Part shown: one piece after another, positions 18,145 through 25,305 of the stretch
How positions within the stretch are numbered: position 1 is the stretch's first letter
Layout: every line of letters starts with the position of its first letter
Assembly: GCF_013001025.1 (NCBI RefSeq)
Contig: NZ_CP053021.1
Coordinates: forward strand, 1,629,501-1,693,500
Length of the DNA: 64,000 bases
Origin: Sphingobium yanoikuyae
GTDB taxonomy: Bacteria; Pseudomonadota; Alphaproteobacteria; Sphingomonadales; Sphingomonadaceae
Direction: 5' to 3'
The notes under the pieces: model-generated
Database searches by the model: none
What the model was told of the DNA's origin: nothing
The model's input: the letters and a program-made list of their open reading frames with translations, nothing else
Position numbers and translations under genes: made by a program

Positions 18145-19168
18145 TCTTGCCAGTGATCCTGGGGATGATCTTGCGGGCAGGGCCGTCGCGCTATCGCCCG
18201 ATGTCCCGGCGATCTTCGACGCGCCGCTCGCCCCCCATCACCGGGTGATCGGGCGCTGGGCCGCGTCCCAGGCACAGGATGCGAGAGCCTGTACGCGGCT
18301 CGAAGCCCGCCGCCGCATCGAGGCGGTGTTCGATGCCGCCGTGCGCGAAATCCTGAACCCGATCGATATCGTCGATCTGCGCATCGCCGTCCTGGGCAGC
18401 GAGGCGGATGGGCCGCCCGCGATCGCCATCATCTGCGACAGCATGGGACAGCTTGATCTCGGATGGATCGAAACCGGCGATGCGCCCACCGCCTGGCGCG
18501 CCGCCGCCTACCGGGCGCTCGAGCAGACGCTGGGGCGCGTACTGCCGGTCTTCAGCTACCAGGATCTCTTCGACGAGATGTCCATGTACTACTGGGAGGG
18601 GGAAATCGATGACGAAGCGGCCCGCCGCAGCCTGATCGAATGTCACGGCGCGGACGCCGAGGATCTCGACGGCCACATGCTCCCTTCGCAGCTCGACGAG
18701 CGCCGCCCGGGCTGGATGATCGCAGCGAACGCGGCGCCGCCGAGCCGGCTTCCCGCTGCCCTGCGTCGCAAGCTGGCGGATATGCGTACTGCGCGGGAGG
18801 TGCTTGGCACACTCTTGCCCGAAGCCGGCGCCTGGCACTTCGATTTCGAGGTCGCGAGCGCATATCTTCCCGGTATCGAGGAATGCGCCTCGTTGCCGCC
18901 GCTGACGCTGGTTCCCTTCGTGCCGTTTGCGCGCGAACTCGACGATGTCATGCGCAGCGGCATGGAAATGGGGTTCACGGATATCGCCGGTATCTGCCCG
19001 CTGCCGGATGTGGCCTGCATCGACGACTGGTTCGCCTCACTGCGGCTCGGCGCACAGTTCCTGCTCGCGGTCCAGAACCTCATCCGCTTCGATCCCCCCA
19101 AGCCCAGGAGCCACCCATGTCCGACCATAGCACCCACTTCGAAGCCAGCGGTGGCGGTCTCGTCCTGA
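17993..19168 (+). CDS. PRTRC system protein F (start uncertain)
   Basis: The recognisable protein runs from about 18190 (SPDVPAIFDAPLAPHHRVIGRW) to the end and matches PRTRC F: LFDEMSMYYWEGEIDDEAA and MLPSQLDERRPGWM are typical. The first 50-60 residues of this frame are a Pro/Ser/Arg-rich string that looks like out-of-frame coding, so the true start may be near 18137 (TTG) or elsewhere. The 3' end overlaps the start of protein B by 52 bases. Function unknown; it is a constant member of the cassette. Confidence 0.8.
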   Translation: MATLPASPRPPAAPGPEPSMHGSSSTRRAGRASPANRCSRRPDFASRRLADLASDPGDDLAGRAVALSPDVPAIFDAPLAPHHRVIGRWAASQAQDARACTRLEARRRIEAVFDAAVREILNPIDIVDLRIAVLGSEADGPPAIAIICDSMGQLDLGWIETGDAPTAWRAAAYRALEQTLGRVLPVFSYQDLFDEMSMYYWEGEIDDEAARRSLIECHGADAEDLDGHMLPSQLDERRPGWMIAANAAPPSRLPAALRRKLADMRTAREVLGTLLPEAGAWHFDFEVASAYLPGIEECASLPPLTLVPFVPFARELDDVMRSGMEMGFTDIAGICPLPDVACIDDWFASLRLGAQFLLAVQNLIRFDPPKPRSHPCPTIAPTSKPAVAVSS

Positions 19169-19947
19169 CGAACGCCATCCTGCTCTATACGAACCAGGCG
19201 CCTCGGTATCTCAAACCCTATGGCACCGCGCAGGGCGATACCACCGCCTTCGCCAGCATCCATGCCGTGGAACACGATGGCGATGGCCGGCCGACGATCG
19301 CGGTCGGCAGCCCGCTGACGCGCGCGCATCTGCGGCAGTGGTCACAGGCGCTTGGCCGTACCGCCCAGCCCGAGCTTCTCCCCGAACATGTGCTGGTCGC
19401 TCATCCCGACATGCTGGCCTGGTGGGTGCCGGCTGAGGTGCGCCCGGCCTATTTCGCGCTGTCGGATCCTCCTGCCGATCTCCATGCGCTTGCTGCGCGA
19501 ACGACGCTGCCGGTTCCCTATCCACCCCATCTCCTGATCGCCACACGCCATGGGCTTGGCGTCTATGCCCTCCCGGTAAATGAACGCCCTGGCGCCGAGA
19601 CCCCGGTTCTGCACTCGCCGATCCTCAACGTCTTCGTCGACGGACGTCTCTGCTGGGGCAACATCCCGAAACCCAGGGCGCTCAGCATCGCCTCCATTCC
19701 CGCCTATGAAAGCGCGCTGTTCGACTCCTGGTCGACACATCCCAATATCGGGCAGGATCGGACGATACGCGGGAAGGGCGGGCTGGTGCGGCTCTGGGAC
19801 GATCTGGCGGCGCGCGGCGCGCGCCGGTTTCCGGTGAGCCGTCTTAAGCCTTTCGGCGCCGGCGCGGCCGGGCAGGGGATAGGCCCGCGAAGGACCGCCG
19901 CCTGCGCGGTGACGGTAGGCCGGCTCATCGCGCGGGGCCGTGTATGA
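19117..19947 (+). CDS. PRTRC system protein B, E2-like candidate
   Basis: The start at 19117 has AGGAG 6 nt upstream, inside the end of gene F. The 276-residue product matches PRTRC B: AILLYTNQAPRYLKPYGTA, WWVPAEVRPAYF, LGVYALP and SPILNVFVDGRLCWGN. From memory, this family falls in the prokaryotic E2/UBC-like group (Prok-E2_D). The Cys in CWGN is the obvious candidate for a thioester site, but this is not proven. It ends in an ATGA overlap with protein A. Confidence 0.85.
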   Translation: MSDHSTHFEASGGGLVLTNAILLYTNQAPRYLKPYGTAQGDTTAFASIHAVEHDGDGRPTIAVGSPLTRAHLRQWSQALGRTAQPELLPEHVLVAHPDMLAWWVPAEVRPAYFALSDPPADLHALAARTTLPVPYPPHLLIATRHGLGVYALPVNERPGAETPVLHSPILNVFVDGRLCWGNIPKPRALSIASIPAYESALFDSWSTHPNIGQDRTIRGKGGLVRLWDDLAARGARRFPVSRLKPFGAGAAGQGIGPRRTAACAVTVGRLIARGRV

Positions 19948-20603
19948 CGATGCTCGCCGATGATGCGACGGCAGCGGCGGTGCTTGACGCCATGCCCTGC
20001 TATCCGGTGCCGCCATTCGGAAGGTCGCCCGCCATCGAGGCGCTGCGCGCTTCTCGCGTCGGCCATGGTCTCGCCATCGGCCATGACGGTGTGAAGCTGA
20101 TCCTGCGTCGCCCGTGGCTGGCGCTGGACGTGCCGGTTGCGGCGTCCATCGCCGCCTATGTTCCTTATGGCAGCATCGGGGCACCGCGGGCCGATCTACG
20201 CTGCGGCCTCGTTCCGCGCGCCTTTTACGACGAGGTACTGGGGCATCTGCGTAGCAAGATTCCTGACGAGGCCGCCGCATTCATCCTGTGGAACGAGGCG
20301 ACCCGTGAATTTGCCGTGGAGTTCCCCGCTATCGATGAAGCGACGCCGACGCGACTGGTCTATCGCATGCCCAGGCTGCCGCCTGACTGGCACATGGTCT
20401 GTGACATCCACAGCCATGCGCGCGGCCGCGCATTCTTCAGCGCCACCGATGATACCGATGATGCCCATGCCACCAAGATAGCGATCGTCTTCGGACGTCT
20501 CGACCATCCCGATGGTCCCACCATGGCGGCACGGCTCTGTGCGGGCGGCATGTTCCTGCCCTTGCCGCGCTGTCCCTTTGCAGGAGCTCCCGATGCAGAC
20601 TGA
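19944..20603 (+). CDS. PRTRC system protein A, JAMM/Mov34 metalloprotease
   Basis: The 219-residue product carries a complete JAMM motif HxHx7SxxD: H156, H158, S166 and D169 in DIHSHARGRAFFSATDD, the zinc site of JAB1/MPN/Mov34 deubiquitinase-like proteins. This strongly suggests an isopeptidase or processing enzyme acting on the ubiquitin-like partner. It starts in an ATGA overlap with B, and its last 11 bases overlap the ThiF gene, showing tight coupling. Confidence 0.88.
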   Translation: MTMLADDATAAAVLDAMPCYPVPPFGRSPAIEALRASRVGHGLAIGHDGVKLILRRPWLALDVPVAASIAAYVPYGSIGAPRADLRCGLVPRAFYDEVLGHLRSKIPDEAAAFILWNEATREFAVEFPAIDEATPTRLVYRMPRLPPDWHMVCDIHSHARGRAFFSATDDTDDAHATKIAIVFGRLDHPDGPTMAARLCAGGMFLPLPRCPFAGAPDAD

Positions 20604-21396
20604 TCAGGCCCGGCGTCACTATCTTCCTGCTGTCTTTGACGATCGTGCGATCACGATCCTGCTGGTCGGCTGTGGCGGGAACGGGGCGCAGATGTTGATG
20701 GGTCTCGCCGCGCTCGACACCGCACTGCGCGCGATCTCCTCGCGCTCGCTCGACGTCACCGTGGTCGACGACGATATCGTCACCGAGGCGAACCTTGGCC
20801 GTCAGCCATTCTACCGCTGCGATATCGGCCATTCCAAGGCGCGTACGCTGACCGAGCGCATCAATCTCGCGCATGGCCTGGCCTGGGAAGCGGTTCACGG
20901 ACGCGCTCCTGAAGCGATCGGGATCGACGGCTTCGACATGCTCATCAGCTGCGTCGATACCGCTGCGGCCCGCCGGGCGCTGGGGGCGGCTCTGCAGACC
21001 GGCAGAAATCCGCCCCTCTACTGGATGGACCTCGGTAACCGCGCCGGCGACGGCCAGTACCTGATCGGCTGCCCGCGCCGCACCAGTCACAGCGATCGCC
21101 CACGTCTTCCCACCGTGCTCGAAGTCTTTCCGGAACTCGCCGACGAAAGCGTGGCTGAAGACGATGCGCCATCCTGTTCGGTCGCAGAGGCGCTCGAGCG
21201 TCAGTCACTGTTCGTCAACCGCGTCGTCGCAAGCCATGCGCTCGCGCTGCTTTTCGATCTTCTCGGGCGCGGTTCGATCGGGCATGCCGGGGCATTCATC
21301 AATCTTGCCGGCGGTCAGACCGTTCCGATCCCGCTTCCTTTCGCGAATGGCACGTCACTTGCGGCGGCCGGACACGCAAACATCTCGCACTTGTAG
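20593..21396 (+). CDS. PRTRC system ThiF family protein, E1-like adenylyltransferase
   Basis: The ATG at 20593 has CAGGAG 6 nt upstream. The 267-residue product has the E1/ThiF nucleotide site GCGGNG at 26-31, acidic VVDDD at 58-62, the Arg of NLGRQPF at 67-73 and a downstream APSCS Cys suitable as the thioester site. It would activate the C-terminal Gly of a beta-grasp protein with ATP. It is the last gene of the PRTRC operon. Confidence 0.9.
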   Translation: MQTDQARRHYLPAVFDDRAITILLVGCGGNGAQMLMGLAALDTALRAISSRSLDVTVVDDDIVTEANLGRQPFYRCDIGHSKARTLTERINLAHGLAWEAVHGRAPEAIGIDGFDMLISCVDTAAARRALGAALQTGRNPPLYWMDLGNRAGDGQYLIGCPRRTSHSDRPRLPTVLEVFPELADESVAEDDAPSCSVAEALERQSLFVNRVVASHALALLFDLLGRGSIGHAGAFINLAGGQTVPIPLPFANGTSLAAAGHANISHL

Positions 21397-21409
21397 CCTG
21401 TATAGGCTA
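21394..21409. promoter_or_regulatory. Inverted repeat in the vapBC promoter, candidate operator
   Basis: TAGCC (21394-21398) and GGCTA (21405-21409) form an inverted repeat 22 bases before the vapB start. Type II antitoxins of this fold bind such palindromes to repress their own operon. The site overlaps the last codon of ThiF and A/T-rich sequence that could hold a -10 box. Confidence 0.45.
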
Positions 21410-21431
21410 TGTCATATGCTAAGGAGTCGCC

Positions 21432-21665
21432 ATGAACCTCGAGCGTCACGTCAAACTGTTCAAGAACGGCCGCAGCCAGGCGGTCCGCATTCCCCGTGAG
21501 TTCGAGCTTCCGGGCGAGGACGCCATTATCCGCAAGGAAGGCTCGCGCCTGATCATCGAACCCGCCCGGCCGCGCTCCCTGCTTGCCGTTCTCAAGACAT
21601 GGGAACCGCTCGATGAAGAGATCGGCCCGATCGAGGACCTGCCAGCAGAACCGGTCGACATCTGA
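21432..21665 (+). CDS. vapB: VapB-family antitoxin
   Basis: The 77-residue product begins with an AbrB/SpoVT swapped-hairpin domain (LFKNGRSQAVRIPREFELPG) and ends in an acidic toxin-binding tail (EPLDEEIGPIEDLP). AAGGAG lies 6 nt before the ATG. It ends 3 nt before the toxin gene, the usual antitoxin-toxin order. It likely stabilises the plasmid by post-segregational killing and represses its own operon. Confidence 0.92.
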   Translation: MNLERHVKLFKNGRSQAVRIPREFELPGEDAIIRKEGSRLIIEPARPRSLLAVLKTWEPLDEEIGPIEDLPAEPVDI

Positions 21666-21668
21666 TCC

Positions 21669-22070
21669 ATGTTCCTGCTCGATACGAATATCCTGTCGGA
21701 CCTGATCCGACAGCCCGATGGCATGGTCGCCCACGCTATCGCCGACGTCGGCGAGGACGCGGTTGCGACCAGCATCATCGTTGCCGGCGAACTGCGCTAT
21801 GGCGCAGAAAAGCGCGGATCGCCGCGCCTGAAAAGCAAGATCGAGGATTTGCTGTCTCTCATTGCAGTGCTGCCGCTCAAGGACGATGCCGACGCCTGCT
21901 ATGGGCGTCTGCGTGCCGACCTCGAGCGCCGTGGCACGCCGATTGGCGCTAACGACATGCTGATCGCCGCCCATGCGCTCGCAATCGGCGCGACCCTCGT
22001 TACCGACAACATCCGCGAATTCGAGCGGGTCGATGGCTTGCAACTGGTGAACTGGCTCCGAACCACCTGA
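21669..22070 (+). CDS. vapC: VapC-family PIN-domain toxin RNase
   Basis: The 133-residue PIN-domain protein starts MFLLDTNILSDLI. The four acidic metal ligands are all visible: D5, E41 (AGELRYG), D96 (ANDMLIA) and D113 (TDNIREF). VapC toxins are Mg-dependent RNases, usually cutting tRNA or rRNA, and are held inactive by VapB. It is encoded 3 nt after vapB and looks intact. Confidence 0.92.
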   Translation: MFLLDTNILSDLIRQPDGMVAHAIADVGEDAVATSIIVAGELRYGAEKRGSPRLKSKIEDLLSLIAVLPLKDDADACYGRLRADLERRGTPIGANDMLIAAHALAIGATLVTDNIREFERVDGLQLVNWLRTT

Positions 22071-22120
22071 CGCCCGGTTCGCACGGCGTTCCCGGTCTGG
22101 TTCTCGTGGTTAGCGAGCAT

Positions 22121-22148
22121 GAAGAAGGGAAGGGGGAGGGCAGAAGGG
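22121..22148 (+). promoter_or_regulatory. Purine-rich leader tract
   Basis: GAAGAAGGGAAGGGGGAGGG continuing to base 22148, 21 nt before a short coding frame at 22170. It is another copy of the recurring leader tract. Confidence 0.35.
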
Positions 22149-22169
22149 TGGTCCCAGGGAGATCGCCCC

Positions 22170-22265
22170 ATGCTCACCTCGTACTGTCAGTGTCGGCAGC
22201 CCTGCCATTCCTGGCGCGCGGCTGAAGCATTCGCCACCTCATCGATGCCGGGTCTTGCGGCGTGA
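22170..22265 (+). CDS. 31-aa Cys-containing peptide, coupled to the 456-aa gene
   Basis: ATG at 22170 follows AGGGAGA at 7 nt. The peptide, beginning MLTSYCQCRQPCHSW, has three Cys in a CxCx3C pattern and ends at a TGA that overlaps the GTG start of the next gene (GTGA, 22262-22265). The good ribosome site plus the overlap suggests it is translated and drives reinitiation at the downstream GTG. It may be a leader peptide. Confidence 0.5.
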   Translation: MLTSYCQCRQPCHSWRAAEAFATSSMPGLAA

Positions 22266-23632
22266 CGACCGATCCTGCCACCTTCGATCCCGCCGACCGG
22301 CAGTGCTGGATCGCCCATGGCCGCCGTCCCGAGCATGCCGAGGTACTGGCATCGGTATGGAAGGACTATCCGGACCTTCCTTCCGATGCACCGCTGCATG
22401 AATGCATGGCGCGCAGCCGCGCGCGCGTCGCCGCGCTCCGCCCCTTCAATGATGCCATCCGCGAGGAAGCCGAACGCGAAAGACAGCGCACGAACTTCGC
22501 CTGCATCGAGAAGCGCGTAGCAAGCGGCCAGATCAGGCCCTTCGATCAGGCCATCCTCCAGGCACGCGCCGAGCATGGCTATAACTGGGACGCTGCAGTC
22601 CTCTATGCTCAGGGTCGATACGCGGCGGAGGCTGGCTGGGGACCTCGCGATTTCTCGGCGCCACCGGGTGAAACCTCGCCCGCTTACGCCCAGGGGTTCC
22701 GCGATGGCGGTGGTTGTTTCGAAGATCTGTTCGACGTTGCCAGGCGTTCCTACGCGGCTGCCATGCGACAGGAGGACCGATTCCCGGCTCCCGGAAAGGC
22801 TTTGGTTTCACGGCCGGCTCCGAGCAGTTGGCCGTCTCCGACAGACGCCCCGCGTCCCGCATTATGGTCGAAACGCACCGTGATCATCGGTGCTGCCACT
22901 GCATCGAATGCCGCAGCAGGCTTGATGACCATGCTCCAGACACAGCCCGGGCATGAAATGGCGCATATCATCATAGCCGACGTCGGTCGGGGCTTTCGTG
23001 CGTGGCGCAGTGCGGAGCCCGCCCAGACCGGGAATCCAGCAGATCAGTTACGGGCCTTGTTTGCCGGGATCGAACCGGACGACCTGCTGATCATTGCCGA
23101 TGGCGAAGATCTCGCCTGGATAGACCGACATGCCGGCATGCTTCCGCTCTGCCGGACCATGGAGCGCACGCGTAATTCGGCGATCCAGCAGCGCGCGCAA
23201 TTGCGCGCCTGGCTCGAGCGCGGACTATGCGAGGGCGAGGTCCTCGCCGGCGGCCATATCCGCTGGACCAGGCTCGCGCAGGGTCTGTCCGGCCGCCTCG
23301 GCGAATTCGTCGCCCGCTATGCCCATAAAGCCCAGCCACGCGGACACCGCCTCGTTATCGAACTACGCGATGGCGATCCCGCAATCGGCTTCATGACGCC
23401 GCAGGGCGAACTGCTGAACCCCGAGGCGATCATTACCAACAAAGCGCATATGCGCAGACACATGGCGGCGATGCTGCGATGCTTTGCAGCCGCCATTCCG
23501 CATCACCCCGACATGGCTGCCCGCACAGCACGACCAGACAATCCGGGAGTACCCCATGAACGAGATGACCAGCTTGCCCGTCATGCCGGGCAAGGACACG
23601 CAAGCCGCAATCCTCCTGCCGGGACCGATTGA
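22262..23632 (+). CDS. Hypothetical protein, 456 aa
   Basis: Starts at a GTG in a 4-base overlap with the 31-aa frame. The N-terminal 130 residues are helical and charged (NDAIREEAERERQRTNFACIEKRVA). The middle includes a hydrophobic TVIIGAATASNAAAGLMTML and a Rossmann-like IIIADVGRGF, LLIIADGEDLAWIDRH pattern. No family assigned. The C-terminal 30 residues are overlapped by a short frame with its own ribosome site at 23556. Confidence 0.75.
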   Translation: MTTDPATFDPADRQCWIAHGRRPEHAEVLASVWKDYPDLPSDAPLHECMARSRARVAALRPFNDAIREEAERERQRTNFACIEKRVASGQIRPFDQAILQARAEHGYNWDAAVLYAQGRYAAEAGWGPRDFSAPPGETSPAYAQGFRDGGGCFEDLFDVARRSYAAAMRQEDRFPAPGKALVSRPAPSSWPSPTDAPRPALWSKRTVIIGAATASNAAAGLMTMLQTQPGHEMAHIIIADVGRGFRAWRSAEPAQTGNPADQLRALFAGIEPDDLLIIADGEDLAWIDRHAGMLPLCRTMERTRNSAIQQRAQLRAWLERGLCEGEVLAGGHIRWTRLAQGLSGRLGEFVARYAHKAQPRGHRLVIELRDGDPAIGFMTPQGELLNPEAIITNKAHMRRHMAAMLRCFAAAIPHHPDMAARTARPDNPGVPHERDDQLARHAGQGHASRNPPAGTD

Positions 23633-23645
23633 CGATGGCCGTTGA
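23556..23645 (+). CDS. Short 29-aa frame, possibly a gene start cut by insertion
   Basis: ATG at 23556 has GGGAG about 7 nt upstream and encodes MNEMTSLPVMPGKDTQAAIL and nine more residues. It begins inside the end of the preceding gene, like other coupled genes of this backbone, but stops after 29 codons, where sequence character changes. It may be the 5' remnant of a gene interrupted when the 24-27 kb cargo arrived, or just a short leader. Confidence 0.3.
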   Translation: MNEMTSLPVMPGKDTQAAILLPGPIDDGR

Positions 23646-24162
23646 ACCGAGCGGGGCACAAGCGGACTTTCCGAGATTGAACCGCGCCGAATTCCGCAAC
23701 GCCATCCCCACACTTCCCGCTGCGTGCTCGTCGCGCTCCTGCCCGGTGACTTTCAGAAGGGTGCCCGTGCGAAAGCACACCAGAACTGGAAATGGTATCG
23801 CCGTTTATGCCGGTACGTTTGGCGAAGCCTTGATATCCTCCCGACAATCGCAGTCTGATATACGAGCTGTTATCGCAACCGAGTTTTCCGACGATTCCGG
23901 TTGAAACCACTCCTCGGCTGCGAAAGCCCAGCTCTGGCCGGTAGATGACGGTCCGGTTCGAAGCCGGGTTGCGGGGATAGGTAATGCTCACGCGGTGTCG
24001 GCTGCCGGCTAGAATGGGCCCTTCACCGATCGCCCTTGGAACGGCGGCTTCCCTGGGAGCCAGTCAATCGCTCAGTTCCGGTCAAAGCGGCTCACACGGC
24101 GAAATTGTTGGTTGCAAAGCTTTATCCACGTGGCATTTTGGCCTCCGGGGGAAGCAATTTCG
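23646..24162. other. Intergenic, 517 bp, left border of the defence-like cargo
   Basis: No convincing gene is visible on either strand; several overlapping frames lack ribosome sites and plausible protein character. Base composition falls toward the cargo genes. It probably contains the cargo promoter and the left junction of the insertion. No clear terminal repeat was found by eye. Confidence 0.5.
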
Positions 24163-25248
24163 ATGGCATCCAAGGCTCTGATCGCAAAGAAACCGCGTGA
24201 ACAAGCAGGCTCGGTGGCCTCACGCGCTTTTGACTTTCAAATGCACGCGTCGATGGCGCGAATTCTCGAGGCCTACCAAAACGGCGAAGGCTTTGTTGCC
24301 TATTTCGACTTCTTTGACGACTTAATTTTTCTGACCGGAGACGGCGACGACGCTGCCATTTGCTTTTACCAGATGAAATCCCGCGCCGGCTCGGCCTGGA
24401 CGCCTAAACGGTTGGCAAGCAGGCCAGCCAAAGGCGACCTGCCCAAATCCATCGTTGGCAAGACCTATCACAACCTGCACGAATTCGGGGCGCTGGTTCG
24501 GAAGGCAGCGATCATCTCGAACCAACACCTCCAGGCGAAATATCCTGATGGCAGCAAGACCGGACCAGACGACGGTGAGATATTGCTTTCAGCATTATCC
24601 GCTGAGGATCATGGCGTCTTGGTCGCCGCGATCCAAGCCGATTTCCCCGGAAGCATCGATCCACGGCACGCCGAACTTTTGGTTTATGAGCGCATCGCGC
24701 TCGACATGCAAAGCTTCCGCCAGACCTTGCTCGGCATTGTCACCGAGTTTGCGACCGCGATCGGGCCAGAATATGCGGTATCCGCCCAACCGCTTTATCA
24801 GGCGCTGCTCAGCGAAATCTCGCGTTGCACCGGGACCGTCGCTTCCAGCGCGAGGAATCTCCCCGAGCTCAAAAAGCAAAAGGGTCTCGCGGCTTCGGAT
24901 GTCGCGGCGCTGGTTGAGCAAATGAAGCGACGTGGCCGCACGCCGACCGAATGGTGGCCGACCGTCGAAGCTGAGCTAATAGCCGATGGGTGGAAGACCA
25001 TACCGCTACGCCGCCTATCGCTTGCCTGTCTAGAATATTGGCGGGCCCGCGAACGCGGCGCTGGGATTGCCCTTGATCTTCATCAAGCGCTCGCTGAGTT
25101 GTTTGCCGCGCACCCAGACTTGGTGGACGACACCATCGTAGGAACGATGGCCGCCTATAAGCTCGCCGGCAGTATATTGGACCCCGTAGGTGAGCCCTAT
25201 ACCGGCCAAGCCGCACTACTTGTCGAAATCATGGAATCGCTCGGATGA
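24163..25248 (+). CDS. DUF4297/Cap4-like dsDNA nuclease, defence effector candidate
   Basis: The start at 24163 (MASKALIAKKPREQAGS) is the first in-frame ATG after a G-rich possible ribosome site. N-terminal features match DUF4297-type nucleases: ASRAFDFQMHASMARIL, then FDFFDDLIFLTG with the acidic patch and ICFYQMKSR, the QxK end of the restriction-like nuclease core. The C-terminal 180 residues are unassigned. Proteins of this kind are effectors in Lamassu-Cap4 and ABC three-component systems. Codon use is less G+C-rich than neighbours, indicating separate acquisition. Confidence 0.75.
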   Translation: MASKALIAKKPREQAGSVASRAFDFQMHASMARILEAYQNGEGFVAYFDFFDDLIFLTGDGDDAAICFYQMKSRAGSAWTPKRLASRPAKGDLPKSIVGKTYHNLHEFGALVRKAAIISNQHLQAKYPDGSKTGPDDGEILLSALSAEDHGVLVAAIQADFPGSIDPRHAELLVYERIALDMQSFRQTLLGIVTEFATAIGPEYAVSAQPLYQALLSEISRCTGTVASSARNLPELKKQKGLAASDVAALVEQMKRRGRTPTEWWPTVEAELIADGWKTIPLRRLSLACLEYWRARERGAGIALDLHQALAELFAAHPDLVDDTIVGTMAAYKLAGSILDPVGEPYTGQAALLVEIMESLG

Positions 25249-25305
25249 CCGGTCCCAATGTCACGCGGCTGCGCCGCATCTTGCGATCGCTGAAAGACGC
25301 TAGCC

